Assembly: GCF_002362255.1 (NCBI RefSeq)
Contig: NZ_LPVV01000039.1
Span: 1-39,905, forward strand
Direction of reading: 5' to 3'
DNA: 39,905 nt
DNA from: Microbacterium sp. SZ1
Lineage (GTDB): Bacteria; Actinomycetota; Actinomycetes; Actinomycetales; Microbacteriaceae
In this document: positions 24,421 through 32,926 of the stretch, piece after piece
Layout of the letters: every line of letters starts with the position of its first letter
Numbering within the stretch: position 1 is the first letter of the stretch
Notes under the pieces: generated by a model
Told to the model about the DNA's origin: nothing
Seen by the model: the letters and a program-made list of their open reading frames with translations, nothing else
Databases searched by the model: none
Translations under genes and position numbers: made by a program

Positions 24421-24505
24421 CGCCGAGACCCACCGCCCCCGCCGAGGCCCACCACCCCCGTACGGGGCTGCTGGTGGGTCTCGACGCGCGTGGTGGGTCT
24501 CGACG
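24421..24505. repeat. Double-arm palindromic element, CGAGACCCACC family
   Basis: Left arms CGCCGAGACCCACCGCC (24421-24437) and a second copy from about 24440 (GCCGAGGCCCACCACC). Inverted arms GCTGGTGGGTCTCGACG (from about 24468) and GTGGTGGGTCTCGACG (24490-24505). It lies upstream of the arsC-like gene and downstream of the GH13 gene, both leftward. Confidence 0.85.
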
Positions 24506-24532
24506 GAAGGAGGAAGGAAAGCGGATGCCGGA

Positions 24533-26194
24533 TCAGTCCGTCGTGTACCAGACGGCCGTATCGACGGGCAGCGCGTCGCCGTCGAACGGCTGGCTCGCGA
24601 CGAGCACCCTGGCACCGGCCGGCAGGTCGAGCGGCTCCGTGCCGAGGTTCGCGACGACGTGCACCGCGCCGCGGCGGAAGGCGACGGCATCCGCACCGGC
24701 GTCCTCCCAGGCGAGCGAGCCCGATCCGAAGCCGTGCTCCTTGCGCACGGCGAGCAGCCGCTTGTAGAGCGCGAGGGTCGAGGTCTCGTCCTTCTCCTCG
24801 ACGTCGCGGGCGTAGGCCGTCCAGTCGGCCGGCTGCGGCAGCCATGACGCCCCGCTCTCGTTGAAGCCGAATGCCGGGGCGTCGGCCTCCCACGGGATCG
24901 GCACGCGGCATCCGTCGCGACCGTAGCGCTCGCCGTTGGTGCGGAACCAGGTCGGGTCCTGGCGGAAGGCGTCGGGGATCTCCATCGCCTCGGGCAGTCC
25001 GAGCTCCTCGCCCTGGTAGAGGTACGCCGAACCGGGGAGGGCGAGCATGACGGTCGTGGCTGCGCGCCCTCGAGCGAGACCGATCGCCGTATCCGGCTTG
25101 TTCGGCGTGAGCGGGCCGATGCCGTCGCCCTGTGGGTTCTCCTCGGTGAGCGCGAGGCGCGAGGCGTGCCGCACGACGTCGTGGTTCGACAGCACCCAGG
25201 TGCTGGGGGCGCCGACGGCGCCGAACTCCTCGAGCGATTCGCGGATGACGTCGCGCAGCGCCTCGGCATCCCACTCGGTCATGAGGTACGGGAAGTTGAA
25301 GGTCTGGTGCATCTCGTCGGGGCGCACCCACAGCGCGGTCTGCTTCAGCGTCGGCATCCAGGCCTCGCCGCACAGCGCGCGGTCGCCGTCGTACTCCGCG
25401 AGCACACGGTGCCAGTCGCGGTAGATGTCGTGCACGCCGTCCTGACCCCAGTACGGCACGTTCGCCTCGCCGCCGCCCATGGAGTCGGCGTCGGCCGGCG
25501 GGGTGTAGTCGGGCAGACCGTCGGCCTTGATCATGCCGTGCGCCACGTCGACGCGGAATCCGTCGACCCCGCGGTCGAGCCAGAAGCGGAGGATCGAGCG
25601 GAACTCCTCGCGGACCTCCTCGTTCGTCCAGTCGAAGTCGGGCTGCGTGGGGTCGAAGATGTGCAGGTACCACTGGCCGGGCGTGCCGTCGGCCTCGGTC
25701 ACGCGCTCCCACATGCCGCCGCCGAAGACGGACTCCCAGTTGTTCGGTGGGAGCTCGCCGTTCTCGCCCTTGCCGTCGCGGAAGATGTATCGCGCGCGCT
25801 CGGGGCTGCCGGGCGCGGCCTTGAGAGCCGCCTGGAACCACGCGTGCTGCGCCGAGGAGTGGTTCGGCACGAGGTCGACGATGACGCGGATGCCGCGGCG
25901 GTGCGCCTCGTTCAGCATGGTGTCGAAGTCGTCGAGCGTGCCGAACAGCGGGTCGACGTCGCGGTAGTCGGCCACGTCGTAGCCCGCGTCGCGCTGCGGG
26001 CTCGTCATGAACGGGCTCAGCCAGATCGCGTCGACGCCGAGCTCCTTCAGCGAGTCGAGGCGGCTCGTGATGCCCGGCAGATCGCCGATGCCGTCGCCCG
26101 AGGCGTCGGCGAACGAGCGGGGGTAGATCTGATAGATGACGGCGCTGCGCCACCACTCGGAACCGGGGGCTGCGATCTGCTCAAGCTGTGCCAT
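24533..26194 (-). CDS. Glycoside hydrolase family 13 alpha-glucosidase
   Basis: 553 aa, cytoplasmic. IYQIYPRSFADASGDGIGDLPGI (20-42) is the classic oligo-1,6-/alpha-glucosidase opening. Catalytic residues: nucleophile Asp216 (GFRVDVAHG), acid/base Glu277 (LCGEAWM), transition-state Asp339 (LSNHDVVRH); DLVPNH at 107-112 is conserved region I. The C-terminal beta domain (VAFRRGAVHVVANLG) is complete. It hydrolyses alpha-glucosides such as maltose, isomaltose or sucrose; which one is not readable. Single gene with a leaderless start. Confidence 0.93.
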   Translation of the reverse strand: MAQLEQIAAPGSEWWRSAVIYQIYPRSFADASGDGIGDLPGITSRLDSLKELGVDAIWLSPFMTSPQRDAGYDVADYRDVDPLFGTLDDFDTMLNEAHRRGIRVIVDLVPNHSSAQHAWFQAALKAAPGSPERARYIFRDGKGENGELPPNNWESVFGGGMWERVTEADGTPGQWYLHIFDPTQPDFDWTNEEVREEFRSILRFWLDRGVDGFRVDVAHGMIKADGLPDYTPPADADSMGGGEANVPYWGQDGVHDIYRDWHRVLAEYDGDRALCGEAWMPTLKQTALWVRPDEMHQTFNFPYLMTEWDAEALRDVIRESLEEFGAVGAPSTWVLSNHDVVRHASRLALTEENPQGDGIGPLTPNKPDTAIGLARGRAATTVMLALPGSAYLYQGEELGLPEAMEIPDAFRQDPTWFRTNGERYGRDGCRVPIPWEADAPAFGFNESGASWLPQPADWTAYARDVEEKDETSTLALYKRLLAVRKEHGFGSGSLAWEDAGADAVAFRRGAVHVVANLGTEPLDLPAGARVLVASQPFDGDALPVDTAVWYTTD

Positions 26195-26200
26195 GGCACC

Positions 26201-26206
26201 AGGCTA
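26201..26206 (-). promoter_or_regulatory. -10 box TAGCCT, leaderless promoter of the GH13 gene
   Basis: Minus-strand TAGCCT ends 6 nt before the ATG at 26194, the same sequence and the same gap as at moeB (5520-5525). Confidence 0.6.
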
Positions 26207-26286
26207 ATGGAAAGGGAGGACAGGGATCGAATCGTTTCGGTCGTTGCGCGCTCCGGGTGCTTCCCGCCGAGGTCGCCACCGGAGAG

Positions 26287-26292
26287 TATGCT
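26287..26292 (+). promoter_or_regulatory. -10 box TATGCT upstream of the 63-aa membrane protein
   Basis: TATGCT would start transcription near 26299, leaving a leader of about 22 nt with GGAGG at 26311-26315 before the ATG at 26321. The in-frame ATG at 26288 lies inside this box and is therefore not preferred as start. Confidence 0.45.
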
Positions 26293-26320
26293 GCGGCCAA
26301 CCGACGATGCGGAGGCGGTC

Positions 26321-26512
26321 ATGGTTCCCCTCTGGGGCACGATCGTCACGGCCGTGCTGCTGTGGGCCGGTTTCACCGCTGCGCGCTTCGTCACGCACGA
26401 CGCCTTCGAGGGGCGGCCGACCGGGCTGACCGCCATGAACATCGCGCACGAGCTCGTGACGGTGGTGGTGATGGCGGTGCTGATCGGCGTGTGGCCGCCG
26501 GTCCTCGGCTAG
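26321..26512 (+). CDS. Small membrane protein, 63 aa, unknown function
   Basis: Two hydrophobic segments (about 4-22 LWGTIVTAVLLWAGFTAA and 44-60 ELVTVVVMAVLIGVW) are joined by a polar loop, so it is probably a hairpin membrane protein. GGAGG lies 5 nt before ATG 26321. No family is recognised. It is divergent from the GH13 gene, and its TAG stop shares the tetranucleotide CTAG (26509-26512) with the stop of the convergent VOC gene. Confidence 0.6.
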   Translation: MVPLWGTIVTAVLLWAGFTAARFVTHDAFEGRPTGLTAMNIAHELVTVVVMAVLIGVWPPVLG

Positions 26513-26979
26513 TCGCCGGGAGAAGGTTCCTCCGTGTCCGCCCGCGTCTTCGTGAGGTCCTGCGCGAGCATCACGATGATGCCGCTCGGGCCACGCAGGT
26601 AGGTGAGTCGGTAGACGTCCTGGTAGTTCGCGACGCCTCGCAGCGGGAGGCATCCGTGGCGCGCGGCGATCGCCAGCGATTCATCGATGTCGTCCACCGA
26701 GAACGCGACCCGGTGCATCCCGATCTCGTTCGGCCGGGTCGGCTCGGTCTCGATGGCGTCCGGATGGATGTACTCGAAGAACTCCAGCTGCCCGTGCCCG
26801 TCGGGCGTCTGCAGCACCGCGATCCTGGCGTGGTTGCCGTCGAGACCGACGGCCGTCGAGGCCCAGTCCCCGCTCACCTCGTCGCGACCGACCACGGTCA
26901 GACCGAGATCGGTGAAGAAGGCGATGGCCTCGTCGAGGTCGCGGACGGCGATGCCGACGTTCTCCAGTGCGATGGGCAT
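26509..26979 (-). CDS. VOC (glyoxalase/bleomycin-resistance) superfamily protein
   Basis: 156 aa, two beta-alpha-beta-beta-beta modules (IALENVGIAVRDLDEAIAFFTDLGLTVVG and IGMHRVAFSVDDIDESLAIAARHG). His in GMHRV and Glu in QLEFFE are in metal-ligand positions, but the first ligand, usually His in the opening strand, is Asn here (ENVGIAV), and the last, usually Glu near the end, is in GIIVMLAQ. The metal site may therefore be incomplete. No substrate can be assigned. The start is leaderless (-10 at 26987) and the C-terminal 12 residues are hydrophilic. Confidence 0.82.
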   Translation of the reverse strand: MPIALENVGIAVRDLDEAIAFFTDLGLTVVGRDEVSGDWASTAVGLDGNHARIAVLQTPDGHGQLEFFEYIHPDAIETEPTRPNEIGMHRVAFSVDDIDESLAIAARHGCLPLRGVANYQDVYRLTYLRGPSGIIVMLAQDLTKTRADTEEPSPGD

Positions 26980-26986
26980 GGCAGGG

Positions 26987-26992
26987 ATGCTA
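26987..26992 (-). promoter_or_regulatory. -10 box TAGCAT, leaderless promoter of the VOC gene
   Basis: Minus-strand TAGCAT ends 7 nt before the ATG at 26979, with no ribosome binding site in between. Confidence 0.55.
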
Positions 26993-27149
26993 CCCGCGCA
27001 CCCGCGCGGTGACCAGAGCGCCGCTGGACGGATGGATGCAGGAACATAGACCTTCGCCTCTACTGCATCAGCTGTTCGGCTGTCAGCATGCTGGGGTGAC
27101 CTGCAGGTCGCCCGCGCTCTCGCACCGCGCGGTTCCGACCGAGGGGGTC

Positions 27150-28421
27150 ATGATGTCCGGTATCGCGCGCCGTCCGATGAGGCGGATGGTCGCTGCGATG
27201 GTGGTCGCCACGACCGTGCTCGCGGGTGCCGCCACCGTCATCTCCAGCGCGGTCGCCTCGGCCGACGACCCGGCTTCGGAGGCGAACGTGCCCGACCCCA
27301 GCCTCTCCGTCTCGCTCGCATACGAATTCCTCGACGGGCGCGTCGACGAGTTCTGCGACGGGGCCGGAATGTGCCTCCCGCGCAGCTATCAGGGCGGTTT
27401 CTTCACCGACCTCCCGACCTGGGACTTCACCCCGTCGTTCGTCTACGACGACGCCCTCGTGATCATCGCGTACACGGCCCGCGGACTGCCCGACGATCTG
27501 CGGCGTGCGCAGGCGATCGGCGACACCCTCCTGTTCGTGCAGGAGAGCGACCCGATCGGCGACGGGCGGGTGCGCACGTCGTACGAGCCGCACGGCATTC
27601 GCCAGGGTCGGATGGAGATCACCGGCCCCGGAACGTTCACCGGCAACCAGGCATGGGTCGGGATGGCGCTCGCACGGCTCTTCCACGCGACCGGCGAGCA
27701 GAAGTACCTCGACGGCGCCCTCGACATCGCGCAGTGGATCCAGACGAACACCGCCGACATGGCGCGTGCCCCCTACGGCTATACGGGCGGACAGCTCGAG
27801 GACGGCACCTCTCTCGTGTGGAAGTCCACCGAGCACAACAGCGACATCGCCGGATTCTTCGGGCAGCTCGCGACGCTCACCGGCGACCCGGTGTGGGCGC
27901 AGCGCTCGGCGGTCGCGGCCGACTTCGTCGCGGCGATGCAGGCGGCGGACGGGCACGTCGACACCGGCACGCTCCTCGACGGAAGCACCGTCAACACCCA
28001 CCCCAAGCCGCTCGATGCGCAGACCTGGAGCTACCTCGGCACGGGCGACGCCCGCTTCGGCACAGCCCTCGACTGGACGGCCGCGAACCTCATCGCCACC
28101 GACGGTCCGTACAGCGGGCCGTCGATCAGCGACGTGGACGTCTCGAAGGTCTGGTTCGAGGGCAGCGGGCACCTGGCGCTCGCACTGCGCCTGCGCGACG
28201 GGGTCGGCGATGCGGATGCCGCGGAATCGCTGCTCGACAGCATCCGCCTCGCGCAGCGCGATGCGCCGAACGGCGACGGCAAGGGGATCGTCGCGACCTC
28301 GACCGACGGTCTCGACTCCGGGTTCGGCGATCTCTACTACGCGAGTCTGCACACGGGTACGACGGCCTGGTACCTGCTCGCCGCCGCGGGCGACAACCCC
28401 TTCACGTTTCCCGCGCCCTGA
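27150..28421 (+). CDS. Secreted protein of (alpha/alpha)-barrel hydrolase appearance
   Basis: 423 aa. The N-terminus has RRPMRR followed by a hydrophobic stretch and a likely signal peptidase site after ASA (about residue 40), so it is exported. The mature part has helix-rich repeats such as YDDALVIIAYTARGLPDDLRRAQAIGDTLLF and NQAWVGMALARLFHATGEQKYLDGALDIAQWI, the pattern of (alpha/alpha)6-barrel sugar-active enzymes (for example glucuronyl epimerase- or GH-clan-like proteins). I cannot assign a family or catalytic residues. Two adjacent ATGs (27150, 27153) follow GAGGGGG. It is divergent from the VOC gene; the 170 bp between them show no further clear signal. Confidence 0.7.
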   Translation: MMSGIARRPMRRMVAAMVVATTVLAGAATVISSAVASADDPASEANVPDPSLSVSLAYEFLDGRVDEFCDGAGMCLPRSYQGGFFTDLPTWDFTPSFVYDDALVIIAYTARGLPDDLRRAQAIGDTLLFVQESDPIGDGRVRTSYEPHGIRQGRMEITGPGTFTGNQAWVGMALARLFHATGEQKYLDGALDIAQWIQTNTADMARAPYGYTGGQLEDGTSLVWKSTEHNSDIAGFFGQLATLTGDPVWAQRSAVAADFVAAMQAADGHVDTGTLLDGSTVNTHPKPLDAQTWSYLGTGDARFGTALDWTAANLIATDGPYSGPSISDVDVSKVWFEGSGHLALALRLRDGVGDADAAESLLDSIRLAQRDAPNGDGKGIVATSTDGLDSGFGDLYYASLHTGTTAWYLLAAAGDNPFTFPAP

Positions 28422-28450
28422 TTCGTCGCCCGCCGCGTCGCCCGTCCGAA

Positions 28451-28535
28451 CGCCGAGCCACCCCTTTCGTGCCGAGCCACCCCCGTGCGTGATGCACGCA
28501 AGGGGGTGGGTCGCACGAAAGGGGGTGGCTCGGCG
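28451..28535. repeat. Double-arm palindromic element, CGAGCCACCCC family
   Basis: Outer arms CGCCGAGCCACCCCTTTCG (28451) and CGAAAGGGGGTGGCTCGGCG (right end); inner arms GCCGAGCCACCCCCGTGCG and CGCAAGGGGGTGGGTCGC. Outer arms pair through TTTCGTG/CACGAAA and inner arms through GTGCGTG/CACGCAA, so each arm carries a tip that fits only its own partner. It lies between the convergent secreted-protein gene and purQ. Confidence 0.9.
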
Positions 28536-28576
28536 AGGTAGGCGCGGCTCGCGTGATGCGACGCGCGCGGAAGCGA

Positions 28577-29280
<704 letters not shown>

Positions 29281-29284
<4 letters not shown>

Positions 29285-29529
29285 TCCGCCACCTCGACGC
29301 CCACGACGTCTTCGATCACGGAGTTCGACAGCACCTCGTCGGCGATGCGACGGGCCTCGGCGAGCACCTCGTCGGTGACCTCGCCCTCGACAGTGAGCTC
29401 GAAGCGCTTGCCGATGCGGACGTCGGTGAAGCCCTCGACGCCGAGGCGCGCGAACGCTCCGGAGACGGCCTTCCCCTGCGGGTCGAGCAGTTCGGGCTTG
29501 GGCATGACGTCGACGACGATAGTGGGCAT
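29281..29529 (-). CDS. purS: Phosphoribosylformylglycinamidine synthase subunit PurS
   Basis: 82 aa, the usual size. [28 protein letters not shown] at 3-30 and VRIGKRFEL at 37-45 are typical of PurS, the small protein that bridges PurQ and PurL. A leader of about 37 nt contains GGAG about 6 nt before the ATG. The -10 box (29566) lies within the 3' end of the upstream membrane-protein gene region. Confidence 0.95.
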
Positions 29530-29565
29530 GACGGCTCCAGGAGTCGCGGGCGGACGGGCGACTCC

Positions 29566-29571
29566 AGTCTA
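29566..29571 (-). promoter_or_regulatory. -10 box TAGACT of the purSQ operon
   Basis: Minus-strand TAGACT overlaps the last bases of the DUF2306-like gene and predicts a start near 29559, giving a leader of about 30 nt with a GGAG ribosome binding site. This operon is therefore leadered, unlike several others here. Confidence 0.45.
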
Positions 29572-30132
29572 CTGTCCCGGCGCTGCGGCCACCTCCGCGG
29601 ACCCGGAGGCGGATGCGGAGGCGGATGCCGTGCGCTTCCGCGCGGCGCGAGCGCGTGCACGGCCGTGGAGGAACCGGCGCCCCTGCGGAGACAGCACGGC
29701 GAGCACCCACAGCGTCGCGGCGGCGATGATCGCCGCGACGATCGCCCAGAAGAGAGTGGGGTCGTCGACGGCCAGGGTCGGAATGGCCCGACCCGGTACC
29801 AGTGCGGCGAAAGTGCCTGCGGCGACCGTCCCCGCCCAGGAGCCGATCATGTTGCCGCGGTGCGCCTTCACGTCGCCGCGCATGATCGCTCGGATGCCGA
29901 GGGTCGTCGTGATCAGCGTGAAGATGGCGAGGCCGTGGAAGACCGTGAATCCGCCGCCCTCGTAGATGAAGAGGCCCGAGACGCAGACGAAGTACATCAT
30001 CACCGCGAAGGTGCGGCCGAGGAATCGATGCGCGGCATCCTTCCGTCGGCGCAGGAAGTTCACCGGACCGAGCAGGATGACGAACGAGGCTGCCACCGCG
30101 TGGATCGGGATGAGGATGTGGAGGAGGTCCAT
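29569..30132 (-). CDS. DUF2306-like four-helix membrane protein
   Basis: 187 aa. Hydrophobic segments at about 4-22, 42-58, 65-80 and 125-147; [24 protein letters not shown] and [18 protein letters not shown] place conserved His and Arg residues at membrane borders as in DUF2306/YozB-like proteins. Function unknown; the His residues could bind heme, which is inference. The C-terminal 25 residues ([17 protein letters not shown]) are low complexity, encoded by a run of the GGATGC word. It is divergent from a MerR regulator. Confidence 0.8.
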   Translation of the reverse strand: MDLLHILIPIHAVAASFVILLGPVNFLRRRKDAAHRFLGRTFAVMMYFVCVSGLFIYEGGGFTVFHGLAIFTLITTTLGIRAIMRGDVKAHRGNMIGSWAGTVAAGTFAALVPGRAIPTLAVDDPTLFWAIVAAIIAAATLWVLAVLSPQGRRFLHGRARARAARKRTASASASASGSAEVAAAPGQ

Positions 30133-30138
30133 GCTGGC

Positions 30139-30157
30139 AGGATAGGGTCGCTATCCG
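30139..30157. promoter_or_regulatory. -10 box TATCCT and MerR operator-like palindrome
   Basis: Minus-strand TATCCT (30144-30139) ends 6 nt before the ATG at 30132. The palindrome GGATAG-GGTCG-CTATCC (30140-30156) covers this -10 box, and GGATAGC recurs at 30171-30177. Binding of the divergent MerR protein here would directly control the membrane protein gene. Confidence 0.6.
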
Positions 30158-30198
30158 ATGGCCGCATCCTGGATAGCAAGACCGCGGAGGACGATCCG

Positions 30199-30816
30199 AT
30201 GAAGCTGGCGCAGTTGGCTGCGCGCACGGGCGCGAGCACCGCCTCGCTCAAGTTCTGGATGCGTGAGGGCATCCTGCCGCCCGGTGAGCTGCGCAATCAG
30301 ACCACCGCGGTCTATGGCGACCGCCACTGCGAGCGGGTGGCCCTGATCCAGACGCTCCGCGCCGAGTTCGACGCGTCGATCGCGCAGATACGTGCGCTGA
30401 CGGCGCTGATCGATCGGCCGGATGCCGCGCCGCTCGACGTCATGCAGGCGTGCCAGGTCCTCGCGACGGGCATGAGCATCGCCGAGGAGCCCGACCCCGT
30501 GCAGGAGGCGCTGCTCGCCGAGCTGCACGAGAGGATGGGCTGGGTGCCGTTCGGAAGCGTCGCGGGCTCGGCGCTGGTGCGGGCGCTCGCCCAGTCGGCG
30601 CGCGTGGGCTACGCGTACGACCTGGGGGATCTCGTGCATTATGCGCAGGCACTCGAGCCGATCGCCGTGGCCGACCTCGAGTCGATCCATCCCGAGGGCA
30701 CCCTCGACACGGTCGCGCGGAACCTGCTCGTCGCCGCGGCCGCGCAGCACCGCGTGCTGGTCGCGATGAACCAGCTCGCACATACGGCCGCCGCGGTGCG
30801 GACAGCCCTGGGCTGA
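30199..30816 (+). CDS. MerR-family transcriptional regulator
   Basis: 205 aa, GGAGG upstream of the ATG. The DNA-binding winged HTH is [43 protein letters not shown] (1-43); the helix after it links to a C-terminal domain of about 130 residues with no cysteine cluster, so not a SoxR- or metal-type sensor. It is divergent from the DUF2306-like gene over a 66-bp region with an inverted repeat, the classic arrangement for control of that gene and itself. Ligand unknown. It ends 18 nt from convergent apt. Confidence 0.87.
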   Translation: MKLAQLAARTGASTASLKFWMREGILPPGELRNQTTAVYGDRHCERVALIQTLRAEFDASIAQIRALTALIDRPDAAPLDVMQACQVLATGMSIAEEPDPVQEALLAELHERMGWVPFGSVAGSALVRALAQSARVGYAYDLGDLVHYAQALEPIAVADLESIHPEGTLDTVARNLLVAAAAQHRVLVAMNQLAHTAAAVRTALG

Positions 30817-30834
30817 CGGCGCTCGGCCTGCGCG

Positions 30835-31368
30835 TCAGGCGGAGTGGAAGACCGTGTGCAGGTCGCCGATGGCCTCGCGCCCGCCGAGGCCGTCGATCTC
30901 GAAGAGCACCGAGATGCCGGCGACGTGGCTGCCGAGGCGCTCGACGAGCTGACGTCCGGCGGCGAGGGTCCCGCCGGTCGCGAGCACGTCGTCGATGAGC
31001 AGCACGCGAGACCCTGCTGGGAGATCGTCGTGCATCTCGATCGTCGCCGTGCCGTATTCGAGCGCGTAGTCGACGGATGCCGCGGGGCGGGGCAGCTTGC
31101 CGGCCTTGCGGATCGGGATCAGGCCGACACCCGCCGCGATCGCCGCGGCGCCCGCGAGGATGAACCCGCGAGCCTCGATGCCGGCGACCACGTCGAACTG
31201 CCCGGCGAACGGCTCGATGATGGCTTCGGTCGTGACGCGTAGCGCCTCGGCATCCGCCAGCAGCGGCGTGATATCGCGGAAGATGATGCCCGGTTCCGGG
31301 TAGTCCGGGATGCTGCGGATCAGCGACGCGGCGCGGGTGAGGGCAGGGGAGAGTTCGGTGTCGGGCAC
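30835..31368 (-). CDS. apt: Adenine phosphoribosyltransferase
   Basis: 177 aa, purine salvage enzyme making AMP from adenine and PRPP. The PRPP-binding motif VLLIDDVLATGGTL and the N-terminal IPDYPEPGIIFRDITPLL are diagnostic, as is GIEARGFILA. The GTG at 31368 is chosen because TACCCT lies 6 nt upstream, indicating a leaderless start; the frame upstream has no site. In many actinobacteria apt sits in the secDF-apt-relA context, which is not seen here. Confidence 0.93.
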   Translation of the reverse strand: MPDTELSPALTRAASLIRSIPDYPEPGIIFRDITPLLADAEALRVTTEAIIEPFAGQFDVVAGIEARGFILAGAAAIAAGVGLIPIRKAGKLPRPAASVDYALEYGTATIEMHDDLPAGSRVLLIDDVLATGGTLAAGRQLVERLGSHVAGISVLFEIDGLGGREAIGDLHTVFHSA

Positions 31369-31374
31369 CGGACA

Positions 31375-31380
31375 AGGGTA
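31375..31380 (-). promoter_or_regulatory. -10 box TACCCT, leaderless promoter of apt
   Basis: Minus-strand TACCCT ends 6 nt before the GTG at 31368, which supports that GTG as the start. Confidence 0.55.
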
Positions 31381-31416
31381 CGCCGACTCGTCGGGGTCGC
31401 GAATCTCGGACGGATG

Positions 31417-31479
31417 CACGTTCTGCGGCCTGAAACCCCGAGACGCGTCCGCAGAAGTTGCCCATCGCCGCAGAACGTG
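31417..31479. repeat. Palindromic element, CTTCTGCGG family
   Basis: CACGTTCTGCGG (31417-31428) pairs perfectly with CCGCAGAACGTG (31468-31479), and an extra right-type arm CCGCAGAAGTTG lies inside (about 31449-31460). It is in the divergent apt-cebE region, upstream of the ceb promoter, so a terminator role is unlikely. Confidence 0.75.
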
Positions 31480-31494
31480 ACGGCCGAACCGTGC

Positions 31495-31552
31495 TTGACA
31501 TCCGTGGGAGCGCTCCCATAGAGTCGCCATCAACGTTGTGGGAGCGCTCCCA
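31495..31552 (+). promoter_or_regulatory. ceb promoter with two CebR boxes
   Basis: -35 TTGACA (31495-31500), 18-bp spacer, -10 TAGAGT (31519-31524). The perfect palindrome TGGGAGCGCTCCCA occurs twice: at 31505-31518 within the spacer and at 31539-31552 just after the expected transcription start; their centres are 34 bp apart. This 14-mer is the known CebR box of Streptomyces, so the promoter should be shut in the absence of cello-oligosaccharides. Confidence 0.95.
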
Positions 31553-31606
31553 TGGCACCGTGAACCTTGCACCACCACCGCACGACCCACCACAAAGGAG
31601 TGACCT

Positions 31607-32914
31607 GTGAACACACGTGCCCGCACCCGGATCCTGACGGCGACAGCCGCGGCATCCGTCTCCGCCCTCGCCCTCGCCGGCTGCGCCGCGACCGGCTCCG
31701 GCGACGCCGAAGGAGGTGACGGCGACATCACGCTCACCGTCACCACGTTCGGCACCTTCGGCTACGACGACCTCTACGACGAGTACGAGAAGGCGCACCC
31801 GAACATCACGATCGAGGCGACCAACATCGACACCGGCGGCAACGCCCGCACCGACGCGTTCACGAAGATCGCCGCGGGATCCGGGCTCAGCGACATCGTC
31901 GCGATCGAAGAGGGCTGGCTCGGCGCCGTCATGGACGTCTCCGACACCTTCGTCGACCTCCGTGACTACGGCATCGAGGACCGCAAGGACGACTGGGTCG
32001 ACTGGAAGTACGGACAGGCGACGGATGCCGAGGGCCGCGTGATCGGCTACGGCACCGACATCGGTCCGAGCGGCATCTGCTACAACGGCGCCGCGTTCGA
32101 GGCCGCGGGCCTGCCGAGCGATCGTGAGTCGGTCGCTCAGCTGCTCGACGGCGACTGGGAGAACTACTTCCAGGTCGGCGCCGACTACACCGCCAAGACC
32201 GGCAAGGCCTGGTACGACCACTCCGGCTTCGTCTGGAACGCCATGGTCAACCAGCTCGAGGAGGGGTACTACACCTCCGACGGCGAGCTGAACGTCGAGG
32301 ACAACGCCGAGCTCAAGGAGCGCTTCGAGCTGCTCGGCGCGGCGACCGAGGGAGGCCAGTCCGCTGCCCAGACCGCGTGGGACTGGAACGGCGGCAAGTC
32401 GTTCGTCGACGGAACGTTCGCCACGTTCGTCTGCCCCGGCTGGATGCTCGGCGTCGTGCAGGGGCAGGTCGAGGCCGGCGGCGGCGACGCCACGACCGGC
32501 TGGGACTTCGCCGACGTCTTCCCCGGCGGCGCTGCGAACTGGGGCGGCGCGTTCCTGTCGATCCCCGAGACCTCGCAGCACAAGGAGGCGGCCGCCGAGC
32601 TCGCCGACTGGCTGACGCAGCCCGAGCAGCAGGTCAAGCAGTCGGCGGCGGCCGGGAACTTCCCGTCGACCGTGAAGGCCCAGGAGACGCTCGCAGCGGA
32701 TGCCACGCCCAACGCGTTCTTCAACGACGCCCCGACCGGCGCGATTCTCGCCGAGCGGGCGAAGGGTGTGGTCGCGCAGTTCAAGGGCGCTGACGACTCC
32801 GTCATCCAGGAGAATGTCTTCGGACCGGCGCTCAGCGCGCTCGACCGCGGCGAGACCGACACGCAGGGTGCCTGGGAGCAGGCCATCGGCCTGCTGGACG
32901 AGCTGGTCGGCTGA
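31607..32914 (+). CDS. cebE: Cello-oligosaccharide-binding lipoprotein CebE
   Basis: 435 aa, GTG start with AAAGGAG 6 nt upstream. The lipobox is LAGC (Cys26). Family-1 solute-binding protein: ITLTVTTFGTFGYDDLYDEYEKAHPNITIE at the N-terminus and GSGLSDIVAIEEGWLGAVMD follow the sugar-binding pattern. The CebR boxes, the two permeases and the GH1 enzyme point to cellobiose or cellotriose as ligand. Three palindromic arms follow its stop codon before cebF. Confidence 0.9.
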   Translation: MNTRARTRILTATAAASVSALALAGCAATGSGDAEGGDGDITLTVTTFGTFGYDDLYDEYEKAHPNITIEATNIDTGGNARTDAFTKIAAGSGLSDIVAIEEGWLGAVMDVSDTFVDLRDYGIEDRKDDWVDWKYGQATDAEGRVIGYGTDIGPSGICYNGAAFEAAGLPSDRESVAQLLDGDWENYFQVGADYTAKTGKAWYDHSGFVWNAMVNQLEEGYYTSDGELNVEDNAELKERFELLGAATEGGQSAAQTAWDWNGGKSFVDGTFATFVCPGWMLGVVQGQVEAGGGDATTGWDFADVFPGGAANWGGAFLSIPETSQHKEAAAELADWLTQPEQQVKQSAAAGNFPSTVKAQETLAADATPNAFFNDAPTGAILAERAKGVVAQFKGADDSVIQENVFGPALSALDRGETDTQGAWEQAIGLLDELVG

Positions 32915-32926
32915 CCCACCCGTAGG

